A stretch of DNA of 32,820 nucleotides from Gamarada debralockiae. Lineage: Eukaryota; Ascomycota; Leotiomycetes; Helotiales; Hyphodiscaceae. Every line of letters starts with the position of its first letter. Positions within the stretch are counted from its first letter, which is position 1. The position numbers and the translations under genes are program-made. Shown here one piece after another: positions 11,592-21,313 of the stretch. The notes under the pieces were generated by a model, which was not told the DNA's origin, did not search any database, and saw nothing but the letters and a program-made list of their open reading frames with translations. The stretch spans positions 1-32,820 of the forward strand of contig NXFV01001842.1 of NCBI GenBank assembly GCA_002803225.1, read 5' to 3'.

Positions 11592-11897
11592 TCAAGCAGA
11601 CTTCCAGCCACCCTGCTGCTCTTGGAACACTTGAATCATATCACCGTCCTCCATTTCGAGTGTCTCGGGGGTGTTGCCTGGGGTGATGCGGATGCCGTCG
11701 AAGGTGAAGCGGAACGAGGCCAAATCTCTGCCCTGTTGTTGAGCATATGCTGCCATCAGCTTGTCCATGGGAGTGGTGCGTTTGACTTTGAAGAAGACCT
11801 CATTGTCCTGTTGGTCCTTAACCTTGATGCTGATGTGTTTGGGAGTCGCATCTTCGGGCTTCGCACCAGCCCCTCCATCGGCGTCGGATCCGGACAT
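11592..11897 (-). CDS. SUMO, small ubiquitin-like modifier (Smt3 homologue)
   Basis: This single coding exon encodes 101 residues starting at ATG 11897, placed just after a likely leader intron ending CAACAG. The sequence has the SUMO beta-grasp core: HISIKVKDQQDNEVFFKVK, then the helix KLMAAYAQQQGRDLASFRF, FDGIRI, and MEDGDMIQVFQEQQGG. The diglycine is followed by four residues (WKSA), so the precursor must be cut by a Ulp-type protease to expose GG before E1/E2/E3 conjugation. The short acidic N-terminus is typical. The frame stays open 34 codons upstream to a stop, but the only upstream start there would be non-ATG and it crosses a splice acceptor, so the internal ATG is preferred. The gene appears single-copy and intact. 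Confidence 0.93.
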   Translation of the reverse strand: MSGSDADGGAGAKPEDATPKHISIKVKDQQDNEVFFKVKRTTPMDKLMAAYAQQQGRDLASFRFTFDGIRITPGNTPETLEMEDGDMIQVFQEQQGGWKSA

Positions 11898-12430
11898 CTG
11901 GAATGGTTCGGTGAGTTTGAGAGATTCGGAAGTAACCTGTTGAGCAAGGTCAGCTTGCCGAATATGTCCATTGAGATGAAAACTCACACGTGAACTGTAG
12001 GTACTGTTGCTGTGAGATGCTTCACTACAGTGATGTATTGAGAGTCTAGAGAAAAGGCGAGAAGATGCATGCGATGAGGGGTAGAGTATGCTTACTTTGT
12101 TACGGTGTCGTCCGAAGATGAAGCTTTGTCAAAGGCCGAGTCGAGGGTCTATAAAACGATGGTTAAGCGAATAAAGGTTTGATCGCTGACTTGATATGAA
12201 GGCTACTGGAGGATGACGGCATTAGTAGACTTGATGTATCATCAAAGTTTTCCAAAGAATAGCAACGGGGAAGAAGAGCCAGAACTTACTCGATAAACTT
12301 GACGTGAGTGCTTCCCAGCTTGCTGATGGAGTCGTTGATGTTGATGGACTTGACTCGAGGTCAAGGACGAGAAAAGATGCTTGAGAATTTGCTCGAGTGG
12401 CAGTGACTTGGTTCAAAGGAACCAATGCCG
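11898..12430 (-). promoter_or_regulatory. SUMO 5' leader with probable introns
   Basis: Reading the minus strand towards the SUMO ATG, three donor/acceptor-like pairs appear: GTAAGTTCTGG near 12290 with a TTATAG acceptor near 12150, GTAAGCATAC near 12097 with a CTAG acceptor near 12045, and GTGAGTTTTC at about 11990 with CAACAG at about 11938. No ATG-initiated frame joins SUMO across them, so they would be untranslated-leader introns. Exact ends are uncertain. Confidence 0.4.
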
Positions 12431-12554
12431 TGCCGTTCCCGTGTCTCGACGCGATTAAGGTGGAAATTCGCGGGGCCCCCCAAATTTACTCAATTACAAG
12501 CCACACAGAAGAAATCAGCAACGAATAAACTAAACACTTACTCTTGCTTCTCCA

Positions 12555-12698
12555 ATGCCAATTGGGCCACAGCATGAAGGTTACGAAATCTTTGTAGACG
12601 TTGATGGAGAGGAAGAGAAGAACAGTTCGCCCAAGACTGCTGCCTTTGAATTCGAAAACCATCAAGGGACCTCGACCTCCTGGGGTTTAACTTCTTGA
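12555..12698 (+). other. Small 47-codon open frame, function unknown
   Basis: An ATG-started frame encodes an acidic 47-residue peptide containing EIFVDVDGEEEKN. It lies on the strand opposite SUMO, starting about 125 bp beyond its leader. I do not recognise it. The composition is protein-like, and it could be the first exon of a lost gene or chance. The surrounding 12.43-13.38 kb shows no other coding signal. Confidence 0.2.
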
Positions 12699-13464
12699 CG
12701 CTGCGATATCACTTTCAAGAAACGCTGGATAAGAGTGTTGAAAAAGGCAAGGTGAATGTTTTAATGGCCTGTATTAAGGTCAATGGGATGACTTGCGCTT
12801 AGAATTGTGAACAAAGGGTCAACGACGAGTGTATCGCCGGCGAAGAGCATAGCTCAGAAAATAGAGGGGAGAATTTTGTCTTCACAGGGTTGAAATGGTT
12901 ATATCAAGTCAAACATATTCGCTAGCACGTCCAACTATCAGTTCACGATCTAATTGCGCTTCTCAAATTGCCCCTTGAATTTGCGAAACTACACAGGCGG
13001 TCCACGCTATGTCAGTATCTAGGCCTTCAGTTCATGATCCCCTTCCCGATAAAAGCTTTCTGCACCTGAATCAGATTCAGCAAGATAAATTGCACTGCTA
13101 CAAATGGTAATAGCTCTCGGATATCATCAAACTCGAAAAGTATGAGATGATCTCAGGACAAGAAAATGTTATATAGGTGATCAGGCGAGAAGCAACTTCG
13201 CTTGATCAACGCATTCCGGACTTTCTCCCCTTTTTCCTCGCCGACTGACTCTCCCATCCATTGTCACCGCTCTGCTGGTTCCCGTCGGAAACGCGAAGAA
13301 AACTTCCATTTGGACAATGTAAGTCATCAATTCCCTATTATCGCCATTTCTGGATACGGAAATTACCAACGAAATGGTCAAACTGACGCGTCGAATTACA
13401 GATGTCCGTTTCTTAAGCATCCATCCCTTCCTCCCTCAACGACCCTCAAGACAATCTATCCCCT
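12699..13464. other. Intergenic region, no gene seen
   Basis: No domain-bearing frame is visible here. A donor-like GTAAGTCATC at about 13320 and an acceptor-like TTACAG at about 13400 may belong to the leader of the decayed 2EXR gene that follows. Confidence 0.4.
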
Positions 13465-14135
13465 ACCTTTACCCGCTTCTCGAAACTCCCGATCGAATTT
13501 CGAACTCGCATTTCGGCCTTCGCGTGCTTCTTCCCTCGAAATGTCGGTCTCTAGGCAATCGAAATTGGCGGGGTGATTCCATGCCCACTTGGAAATTGCA
13601 GAACGGAGGATTATATCCCCTTCAGATTATGGTTAAACTGTCCTGTTCCTGCGGTCTTACATACAGGCACAAGTCTCGCATGGAGGGGTTATAGTGGCGC
13701 CAGGTCCATTTTGGCACGAGCATGACTTGTGCGAACTTTACCTTTTCAACTCCACACAAGGCCTTTGTCAATTTCGCGTCTGATACAATCTGCATCCACG
13801 ATGGGTTCAGCATACCAGGGCATGTTAGGAGTATGAACCAGCTTATACCTATGGACCGCTTCATTACAGCTTGTGAATGGTATGGAGACAAGGGATCGAA
13901 GTCAATCGCATGGAATTTGGAACCTGGAGGAAGCGTTCTTTCCTGGGCAATGAGGATCTTAGGGATTTTGATAGATTTGATGCTGCGGACTTTGTCCCAC
14001 TCAACATGGTCGAGCCTGAACCGTATTCTGACGCCTGCCGGACCCTCTGCGAAGCGAAACCTTTTTACAGTACTGGGAGAAGGTTATCGGGGTCTACCGA
14101 GATTGAATCATGGTTCACATGTGGAGATAGAATGA
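13465..14135 (+). pseudogene. Decayed 2EXR-domain family gene
   Basis: The 2EXR hallmark FxxFxKLPxExRxxI is readable as FTRFSKLPIEFRTRI at 13468-13512, followed by a stop about 40 nt later. After frameshifts the next conserved block appears in another frame: SRMEGL, an in-frame TAG (13692-13694), then WRQVHFGTSM and FVNFASDTICIHDG. These match the family pattern of ESR...L, FGTS and the NFE-DTLYL-like strand. The 2EXR proteins are a large, mostly uncharacterised Pezizomycotina family. At least two frameshifts and two nonsense codons indicate a dead gene. The TAG may be a CAG mutated by C-to-T change. The 3' limit is approximate, because frames at 13722-14135 and 13877-14239 both run on without clear homology. 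Confidence 0.65.
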
Positions 14136-14658
14136 CCAAACATCAAATTTGCTTTCGTAAAATCTCGATGAGGATCCGGGTGAGGCAGGGAAACACACGG
14201 AATTCATGTCCAACAATGCGTATAATCTCGGCAAGATGAGACAAGACAGCCCTATGTGAATGATTTGGTATCAAGTTTGTGTTCAGGTTGTTGCTTTTCT
14301 TAGGGTCTAACAATCTGCCTCGGCTGTGTTTAAACTTCTCCACGTCCATCTGCAGCTAAGCGGTCGCTGGTAGTACCGTATCACCTAAGCGGAGGTTCTG
14401 TCTGGAGATCGAGAAACCTTCAACGTCAAGTGGCTTAAACCTGGGGAAACTTCGTCGAAACTTCCCTTTGTTCCTGGAAGAGCACAGTTAATTCGATGCT
14501 AAATTGAAACTATGAACTCCCGGATGGCTTTGAGACCTCAAGTATGGTACAAAACGTTCGGCCTCCCCCAGCTTCCTTGCCGCTCCATTTCACATATTAT
14601 ACGTTGGCCAATCACCCCTCCTTTTCCCGTCCGAACTTGAGTGTCCTCAGAACTCACA

Positions 14659-15206
14659 ATGATAGCGTCCTTCAAGAGCATCTTCCTCTTCATCTCTACA
14701 GTTCTCTCCGCTACGTCCGTCGGGAAACGCTCAACAATCGTCATAGTCCAAAACGACGTCACAGAAATCGACACGAACGTCAAATCGCTCATCACCGCCA
14801 CAGAAGCCTACGATAGCGGAATCGTGACCGCCCAGCCTATGCTCACCGATCTTACCACCGTCTATCTCACCATCCTCGAAGGCGTCAAGGATTCCGGGCT
14901 CCTCCCACCAACGATCTCGGAAGCAGACACCTACGCGCTCATCAATCGCGTGAATCCAACTTTGGCAGTCGATAACCTGATCGCTGTCAAGACACCGGAG
15001 TCAGAGAAAGCAGAATTCCGTAGGCTGGTTTGGATGATTTTGTTGTCGCTGCGTTGGGATTGTTGAAGACTGGTCATGATTCTTTCAGTCAGCATAATTT
15101 GGCTAGAATTCCTGCCGATACGGTGGCCCCAACCACGGAATTTATTGAGATCATTGATGCAGCGTTGCAGGATGGTACTGATGAGTTTGCGGCTACGAAT
15201 TCATGA
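14659..15206 (+). pseudogene. HsbA-like hydrophobic-surface-binding secreted protein, frameshifted
   Basis: The ATG at 14659 opens a signal peptide (hydrophobic residues 4-17) and a dibasic KR at residues 23-24. The mature part is helix-rich with the HsbA pattern (VIVQNDVTEIDTNVKSL, then TDLTTVYLTILEGVKDSG). HsbA proteins are small secreted fungal proteins that coat hydrophobic surfaces and can recruit polyesterases such as cutinase. At about 15020-15024 the frame breaks: the original frame ends at a TGA at 15064, while the expected continuation AGLDDFVVAALGLLKTGH runs in the next frame to a stop at 15204-15206. Restoring one base would give the family's usual length of about 180 residues. 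There is no intron signal at the break. The cause is a recent indel or an assembly error. Confidence 0.75.
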
Positions 15207-16075
15207 CGAGGTATGAGACTCGGACTCTTCGCATGAACTCCAAGTTTAATCTCAAGCCAGCCCTTTTTCACTTCGGAAACGTCGTGACTTCGGAGCGTCC
15301 TCGCTGAACGGCAATAAGTAGTTTTGAAAAGGGAACAAGGACATACAAGGGAGGATATTTTTTGTATAGTACTATAAAAGGCAAAAACTTCCGCAAATAC
15401 TCCAATTATATACTTCAGACCAACACCAATCGAAGTAATTAAGACGCGTTTCCAAAGCATTATTCAACCATCCGTAGATCCAGAAGGTTGTTGAAGTAGA
15501 GACTTGAAAAATCACACAATTATTCCGAGCTAGATGTCCCAACTTCAAAAGCATATGCTATTTACACAACTTTACAGCCCTTTGACCTCAACCAGCTTGG
15601 CTCCCCAGCCCCCGAGAGTGATATTGGATAATATCAAGTAGAAAACTCCAACTAAAACTCCCAATTAACGAAAATCACTTCTCTATCGCAGGTGAATGTT
15701 GTCCTGTAGAGGTGAAAGGCAAATGTACGAAGTAAATGCATGCATGTGTGTCACGTGATCAGTCTCCGATTCGTGAATATGGAAGTCGGGGCCTTGAAGC
15801 GCTATCCATTGAGTTGTCCTACCAAAATAATTTAAATGCGAGGGGTTACCACTGAACACAAAAATTACGGTGGAGGCGAGAAGCAAAGAATTGAAAGGGG
15901 GATCAACTACACTAAAGACGAAGCTACGAAGATGGCCGGCTCCCTTTTCGCTTAAGTTCCTTGTAACCAAATTCATTCTCCAACCTCCTCTCTCGGGTTT
16001 TCATCACCTTCAAAAAACAACAAAATTTTTTTTTTTTTTTTAAAAAAAAACCCCCAACACAGCACCACTTCATAA
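15207..16075. other. Intergenic region, no gene seen
   Basis: Only short open frames without domains occur. A homopolymer block T16-A9-C5 lies at 16026-16055. The region may hold the terminator of the HsbA-like gene. Confidence 0.45.
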
Positions 16076-16450
16076 ACTTTATCTTTCTTAAGCTTCTGGC
16101 TTCTTTCAACCTCTATTCATCTCAAACAACAGTTCGCTTGGTCAGCAACATCAGTCAAAAACTGGAATAACATAATTTCAAACCCATCAAGTATCGGTCC
16201 AACATTCCTCCTCCACGTATGCTCTCTGCTGGCAAGCAAACCGGAGAGAATCGCTGAACTACTATCAATTGTCCTTCGGCGTAAAGAACAAATTCCCGGA
16301 ATTCACATTCTCGACGAAAAACGAAATTTTGAGTTGGATCAGATCTGTATCCTCAAAGCGTACGACGAAGAATCTAGCAGAGAGTTCTTGGAGAAGCTCA
16401 AGCTGTGCTTGGAATATATGACAAAGAACTTGGCCCTCCGAATCTCTTAA
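16076..16450 (+). pseudogene. Met-less coding-like frame of 124 codons
   Basis: One plus-strand frame is open from 16076 to the TAA at 16448-16450 and reads like a soluble protein (for example SSIGPTFLLHVCSLLASKPE, IPGIHILDEKRNFELDQICI, SREFLEKLKLCLEYM). It has no initiator Met before residue 116 and no clear upstream exon, so it is best read as the 3' end of a broken gene, or as a last exon whose partner I could not find. I do not recognise a family. Confidence 0.3.
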
Positions 16451-16594
16451 TTGTCTACAATCTTATATGTCTACTAATCACTAATACCTATTAGTATTTG
16501 TTTATTTCTTACACTAGGCGGCTAAAATATAACCATGTAGTACTTCAATAAATCCTCCTTGGAAAACTGTATAACAGGTGAAAATCCAAGTGCA

Positions 16595-16802
16595 GTTATT
16601 GTGACGGCGGGATCGATGCAAAGGTCTGAAGCGCGGAGTTCAAAGATCACGGTTTATTGGAAAATACTAAGCTAGAGAAAGAAGGAAAGGGAAGAAAGAG
16701 GGTAAGCCTCGACTTTTATGGTACTGGGGTCGACCCCTGCACGACCGTCCACTGGTCCCAGCCACAGACAGGTCAGGTGATGGTGCCAGCCATCACAGTT
16801 AT
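16595..16802. mobile_element. Solo LTR, 198 bp, with 5-bp target-site duplication
   Basis: The element at 16600-16797 begins TGTGACGG and ends CCATCACA, which are near-perfect inverted termini, and it is flanked by GTTAT on both sides (16595-16599 and 16798-16802). TG...CA ends and a 5-bp duplication are the marks of an LTR left by recombination between the two LTRs of a retrotransposon. It contains GAAAATACTAAGCTA about 60 bp from its left end, shared with the element at 30308. The family is unknown. Confidence 0.8.
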
Positions 16803-17531
16803 TGTACGAAATTCAGTAAATCCCTCATAGCTAGTTAATGCTTACCGACTTCATGAAGAATCATTCGTACGAGGAGGCCCTGGCAAGAGGGAACTGCCTT
16901 CATTACGCAAAACCACATAGCCACTGATGACTATGAGAAGACGGACAGAGGCCTCTCAAGGGCTAGAACATTCAAATGGCTCACTAGTCTGATTAGAGAC
17001 ATTGTCAACTTGTTTGGAGACACAGCAGGGAAGTTCCTGCCGTAGAGGTGGAGATTGTGTCGACAAATGCACTTAGTGACGACGGCACGGTCCACTCCAG
17101 AATCCGGCCTTCACATCTGTCTGGGTCTAAGAAGAGGTATCAAGGTCTCGACGCGTTCGCGATGCGGGACGCGGAACGCACGGACCATTACATGTGATTT
17201 GTCTTTTTGACACGTGACAGAAATCGATCCCGAGGTACCACGGCCACCAACGAGATACTGGAAGAGGACTTGAAGGAGGCATGTTCCCATGCATGCCGTA
17301 GTAATACGGGACGTTCGCTTCGTATCTCTCTGGAGACGAATTCTGATGGCCCTGTGGTAGCTGCCAACGATGGAAGGCATGGCTGGAATTGACGCTGGCA
17401 CATCCATTGCGCTGCTGTGAAATTTTTTTGCACATCGTTATGGAATTCATAAATCAATTTGCACCGCTACTTCGTTACGGCTTTCTGCCATAGACCACAT
17501 ATCTATAATTCGAATGAGCACAAATTCACGG
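16803..17531. other. Intergenic region, no gene seen
   Basis: This 0.7-kb stretch lies downstream of the methyltransferase stop. Minus-strand frames of 89-107 codons overlap at 17111-17457 in three phases, without a domain or splice logic, so I do not call a gene. Confidence 0.45.
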
Positions 17532-19421
17532 CTAAGGGGAGAAAGCGAAGACTGACGCATGATCCAGTAACCGATAAGACTTATCATCCAGTTGTTTCCG
17601 CAATTCAACTAGAAAGACCTCGACTTCGGTTGGCGTCCAGCCCAGAGATCGAGTGAAGAGTCCCATAACAATCCCTTGGAGGCCCTGCTTAAGTTGTTCT
17701 GCAACAGTATCAGCAATAGAACGACCATCACATGTTCGCGAGCACAGACCGAGATGCCAGAGACCGATAGCCTTTTTTCTTCGGTCTTCGGGCCATGCCC
17801 CCCATGGTACCTCGAATTTCGTTTCAACCACGTCCACAAACCCAGCGTCCGTCAACATGTTTTTGAAAGCATGTGCTACTCTGAAATTGAACCCCATCTT
17901 CTTCATGGCTTCGTCGTAGAGGTCGAGCCAGCGGAAGATTTGAAATGGTGGTGGGTAGTTTTGGTTGGTCGCTTCAGGAGTGACTCCTAGTTCCGACAGC
18001 TCAACATATCCACCTGGCTTTAAAGTCCTTGATGATGTTAGGACGAACAGGCTGTTGATATTGACACTCACCTATATGCCTGAGCTAACATTGCCGGGTA
18101 ATCTTTGATTGCAAGAAACATAAATCGAACGTGGATTAGGTCATATGTTCCGGGTCTGTATAGCCATTCCGCTTCTAAGTCATCGACTTCAAAAGTCAAG
18201 TTTGTAGGGACCCTGCGATTTGATGAGTGCATTGAAAGGAGGGTATTATCTGCTGGTGCTTACCATGTTGGTTGTATAGGAGATATATCTGAAAGGTGTC
18301 AGGTCCAGCCAATCCGCTGAGGAATGGTACTGACCTGTGCCAATGACTTCGGCAGAAGGATAGCGATCAGCTACTAATATCAGCTTCTTGCCTGAGACAT
18401 CCCAGCTGCGAAGACTTGCCAACTTGCATAGCCCATATTCCTGAAAGTATCAGTATCACGTGTATCAAATCAGCTCAATAAAACCTCCTACCTGTGCCTG
18501 TGCCAATGTCTAGTATTCTCTGAGGATTGTTACCAATTGGAGAGAGATGTAGCCGAAAATCTGTAATTAGCATCCACTCGTGATGTTTCATATCTTCTCT
18601 GTCAAGTTCGACCTGAGGAGGTCATCAGTCCACTGCTCGGCCTGGTATCGAGTGTTCAACATACCTCGTCATTTGGGAGTAGATATCCTACAGAAGATTC
18701 TCAGATCAGCAGAGATTCACTTAGAGACTCCCGGCTCAGAGGTTGCTTACGGCCGCCTTGATGTGCATGATATCTTCTTCCATTTTCCCAGTAATAGTCG
18801 GTTGCTTCGCTCAAAATGCTAGTGTAGAAGCTCGTCCTGAAATATCAACTCAATGCCTGCCATAAGCCATTGGGATGCAAGAGATACTAACGAGTATTCG
18901 CTACCGTAGTCGCTAAACATGTTTTCATCCTGAAGTACGCAAGAAAGTAAGTGGGATGTTTCGAGTTACTAGATAAGGGCCTTACATGATCATTGACACC
19001 ATCTTCATGGTCATCTTCGTCCTCTGCCAAATGTTGTACCGCAGAATCATTGTCTGAGTGAACATGAGGTAGCGCTTCTTGTTGACTCTCTAGTTCGTGC
19101 TTCTGCTGAGCCGAGGATACTTCCTCATGTTGATAGTGGGCCTGATCCTTTGTGAGCCAGACTTGCAATTGCCTTGTGATATCGAACTTGCTGCCCAAGA
19201 GATACCTGTTCAGATGGCGCTACAAGGCTACCCTCCGTCTGCATAACAATTGAGTCTGCCGGTTGTGGAGAAAGCGTTTCTTCGTTCATGCGTTCGGTAG
19301 TTCGCAGGGTTTGAGGATGATCGTCATCTTGGGTGCTCATGTTAGTGGATCCCATGATCAACGGCGGGATTGGGCGGTCTGGCTCTGTCTTGTGGAGTTC
19401 TTGTGAATTGGATGACTGCAT
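17532..19421 (-). CDS. LaeA/UmtA-like SAM-dependent methyltransferase
   Basis: Eleven short exons join in consistent phase into 451 residues: 19421-19232, 19161-18986, 18929-18892, 18836-18751, 18687-18665, 18612-18492, 18440-18420, 18373-18335, 18288-18264, 18212-18072 and 18027-17532. The order matches the family exactly: an acidic variable N-terminus, ENGRRYHA, GRYLLPNDE, SAM motif I ILDIGTGTGIWAM (about 204-216), DRYPSAEVIGTDISPIQPTW, FEVDDLEAEW, HVRFM, and LKPGGYVELSE. Relatives include the velvet-complex regulator LaeA and cluster-resident methyltransferases of secondary metabolism. The sequence alone cannot tell these apart, and the extended acidic N-terminus is not diagnostic. The first exon join (19162-19231) is the weakest. 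One intron (18374-18419) reads best as GC-AG. The gene is divergent from the monooxygenase 181 bp away, so they are probably co-regulated. Confidence 0.85.
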
Positions 19422-19602
19422 AATGCCGGGTACGGAGAGTCTGGAGAGTGCGAGAAGTTAGCTGTCAACGGATGCGGGAGAGAAGCGCGCTTAATAGGCC
19501 ACCTAGAGCTGGCCCGTGCGTCATTGCCGCGGCCGAGGAGATCCGGCACGAGATATTCGACCGCATCATTTCGACCCGAGTTAGTTTCAATAGAGCGCAA
19601 AC
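19422..19602. promoter_or_regulatory. Shared divergent promoter of methyltransferase and monooxygenase
   Basis: Only 181 bp separate the two start codons, so the promoters must overlap. The segment contains the palindrome CCGCGG and a second CGG about 11 bp on, compatible with a Zn2Cys6 (Gal4-type) binding site. A site call on such short triplets is weak. Confidence 0.5.
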
Positions 19603-21052
19603 ATGGCTTTACCTATAGAAAACAACATGCATGTCCTTATAATTGGAGCTGGTACGATGTGGTGCAATGCGTATTCTTGACTGAAATTGACATCCAATAC
19701 ACAGGAGCGACAGGTCTCTTGATTGCTCATGGCCTGAAGCAGGTACGTCCTCCGGAAATTTCAAGTCCTTTACTAACAAGGAATTATATCGACAGGCCGG
19801 CATAAACTTCTCTATCTTCGAATCCGAGCCTTCAGCCTCACATTACCGACCTCGTGAATGGAGCATGGGAATACACTGGTCGCTGCCACAGCTCGAAGCT
19901 CTACTCCCTCCCGATCTCCGGGTGAGGCTGAAGGAGGCGCAGAATGACCCGTTTCTGGACGCGCCAGATCGGGATGACATGAGAATATATAATGGTTTGG
20001 ATGGCACAATATTGAAAGCTCTGCCGATTCCAAGGACGATACGAGTATCGAGGAGGAAGATGAGGGCGTTCTGTAGTCAGGGCATTGATGTGAAGGCATG
20101 TGAGAACCAAGAGGTGCTGCCGAAATATTGCTGATGAATTAGTATGGCTATGATCTTGCTAGCATACGGTATGAGGAGGCCGGAGTCACTGCTATCTTTA
20201 CAAATGGGGAACTCGTTGCAGGGAGTATCATTATCGGATGCGATGGCCCAAAATCCAAAGTCCGCGAGTTAATTTTAGGGTCTGAGGCTGACGTGACGCC
20301 GCTGGAGATTGTACATTCTAATGTAGCAATTACATACGGAGATGCGGAGAAGGCGAAGTTTGTCCGAAGTGCCCATCCTGTGTTTAGTCTCGCAATCAAA
20401 CCGGGACTGCTGTCGTTCCTGTCAAGTACGTCCCTTTGTACATCACCTAGCCCACTTACTGACATTCTCCTAGTTCAAGACGTTCCTGATCCGGAAGATC
20501 CAGCGAACTGGCGATTTCAGGTCGTCACTAGCTGGTTGGGGAAACGGGATGACTCGCTGGATACCGCAGGTCGTCTTGCACAAGTAAAGCAAAAAGCATC
20601 GACCATGTGCGAGCCCTTTCGCTCTGCAGTTATGTGGATGCCAGACGATACGCAGATTACATATGACAACATGGCTTATTGGGTTCCAATTCCGTGGGAT
20701 AACCACGACGGAAGAGTCACATTGGCTGGAGATGCAGCGCATCCAATGACTCCCCGTGAGTGGTCTAATTAAGAGGAAATTGGCATAGCTAATGTTGACA
20801 GATCGTGGCCAAGGCTTGAACCATGCAATATGTGATGCAAGCCATTTTGTTGATGCGATGCAGAAAGTCGTCGCTAGAGCATCCAGCTTGAAGGATGCAA
20901 TCACAACTTACAGCGAGGAAGTAGTAAGAAGAGGTGCTGATGAGGTGTTGATATCAAAGCAAAATGCTATCATGATGCTCAATTGGGATCAGCTGATGGA
21001 ATCTCCGATAGTGAAGAAATCGTTGCAGAAATCAGATCTCAGTGGTAGCTGA
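19603..21052 (+). CDS. FAD-dependent monooxygenase (PHBH/UbiH-like fold)
   Basis: Six exons join in phase: 19603-19651, 19705-19742, 19796-20089 (or 20095), 20143-20425, 20474-20755 and 20802-21052, giving 398-400 residues. The Rossmann FAD site GAGATG is at residues 15-20, split by the first intron. IIGCDGPKSKVR matches the DG motif. GDAAHPMTPHRGQGLNHA (about residue 307) is the second FAD-binding GD motif, split by an intron. These enzymes use NAD(P)H and O2 to hydroxylate or epoxidise aromatic or polyketide substrates, and the substrate here is unknown. No membrane anchor is visible. Its divergent partner is a methyltransferase, a pairing typical of small tailoring modules. The third intron may start at GTGAAG (20090) or at the GC donor GCATGT (20096). 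Confidence 0.88.
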
Positions 21053-21313
21053 AGAATAAAGCAGAGCAGCACAACTATCAGCTATACTTATGACAGGCGT
21101 TCCTAATCTCAGAGCCAATGTTCGGCCTGGACGCCTGGACGCGAAATAACAGCCATATATCTCTCTCATACCTTCCCCTCCCAAGTATCATATTCCTAGT
21201 CGTCATAGTCAGAGCCTCAAGATCGTAACATCGTCACTAGTATCAACAACAGAGCCCACAGCTTTTTGCTTTATTTGGCTTTCATGCAGATACGTGATGC
21301 TGAAGCTTGTCCA
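21053..21313. other. Short intergenic gap
   Basis: Downstream region of the monooxygenase, converging on the minus-strand gene fragment. No further feature is seen. Confidence 0.5.

Noticed and set aside
17127..17450. 107-codon minus-strand frame containing SPERYEANVPYYYGMHG
   Set aside because: It looks partly protein-like, but three overlapping frames of similar length exist, there are no splice sites, and no family is recognised.
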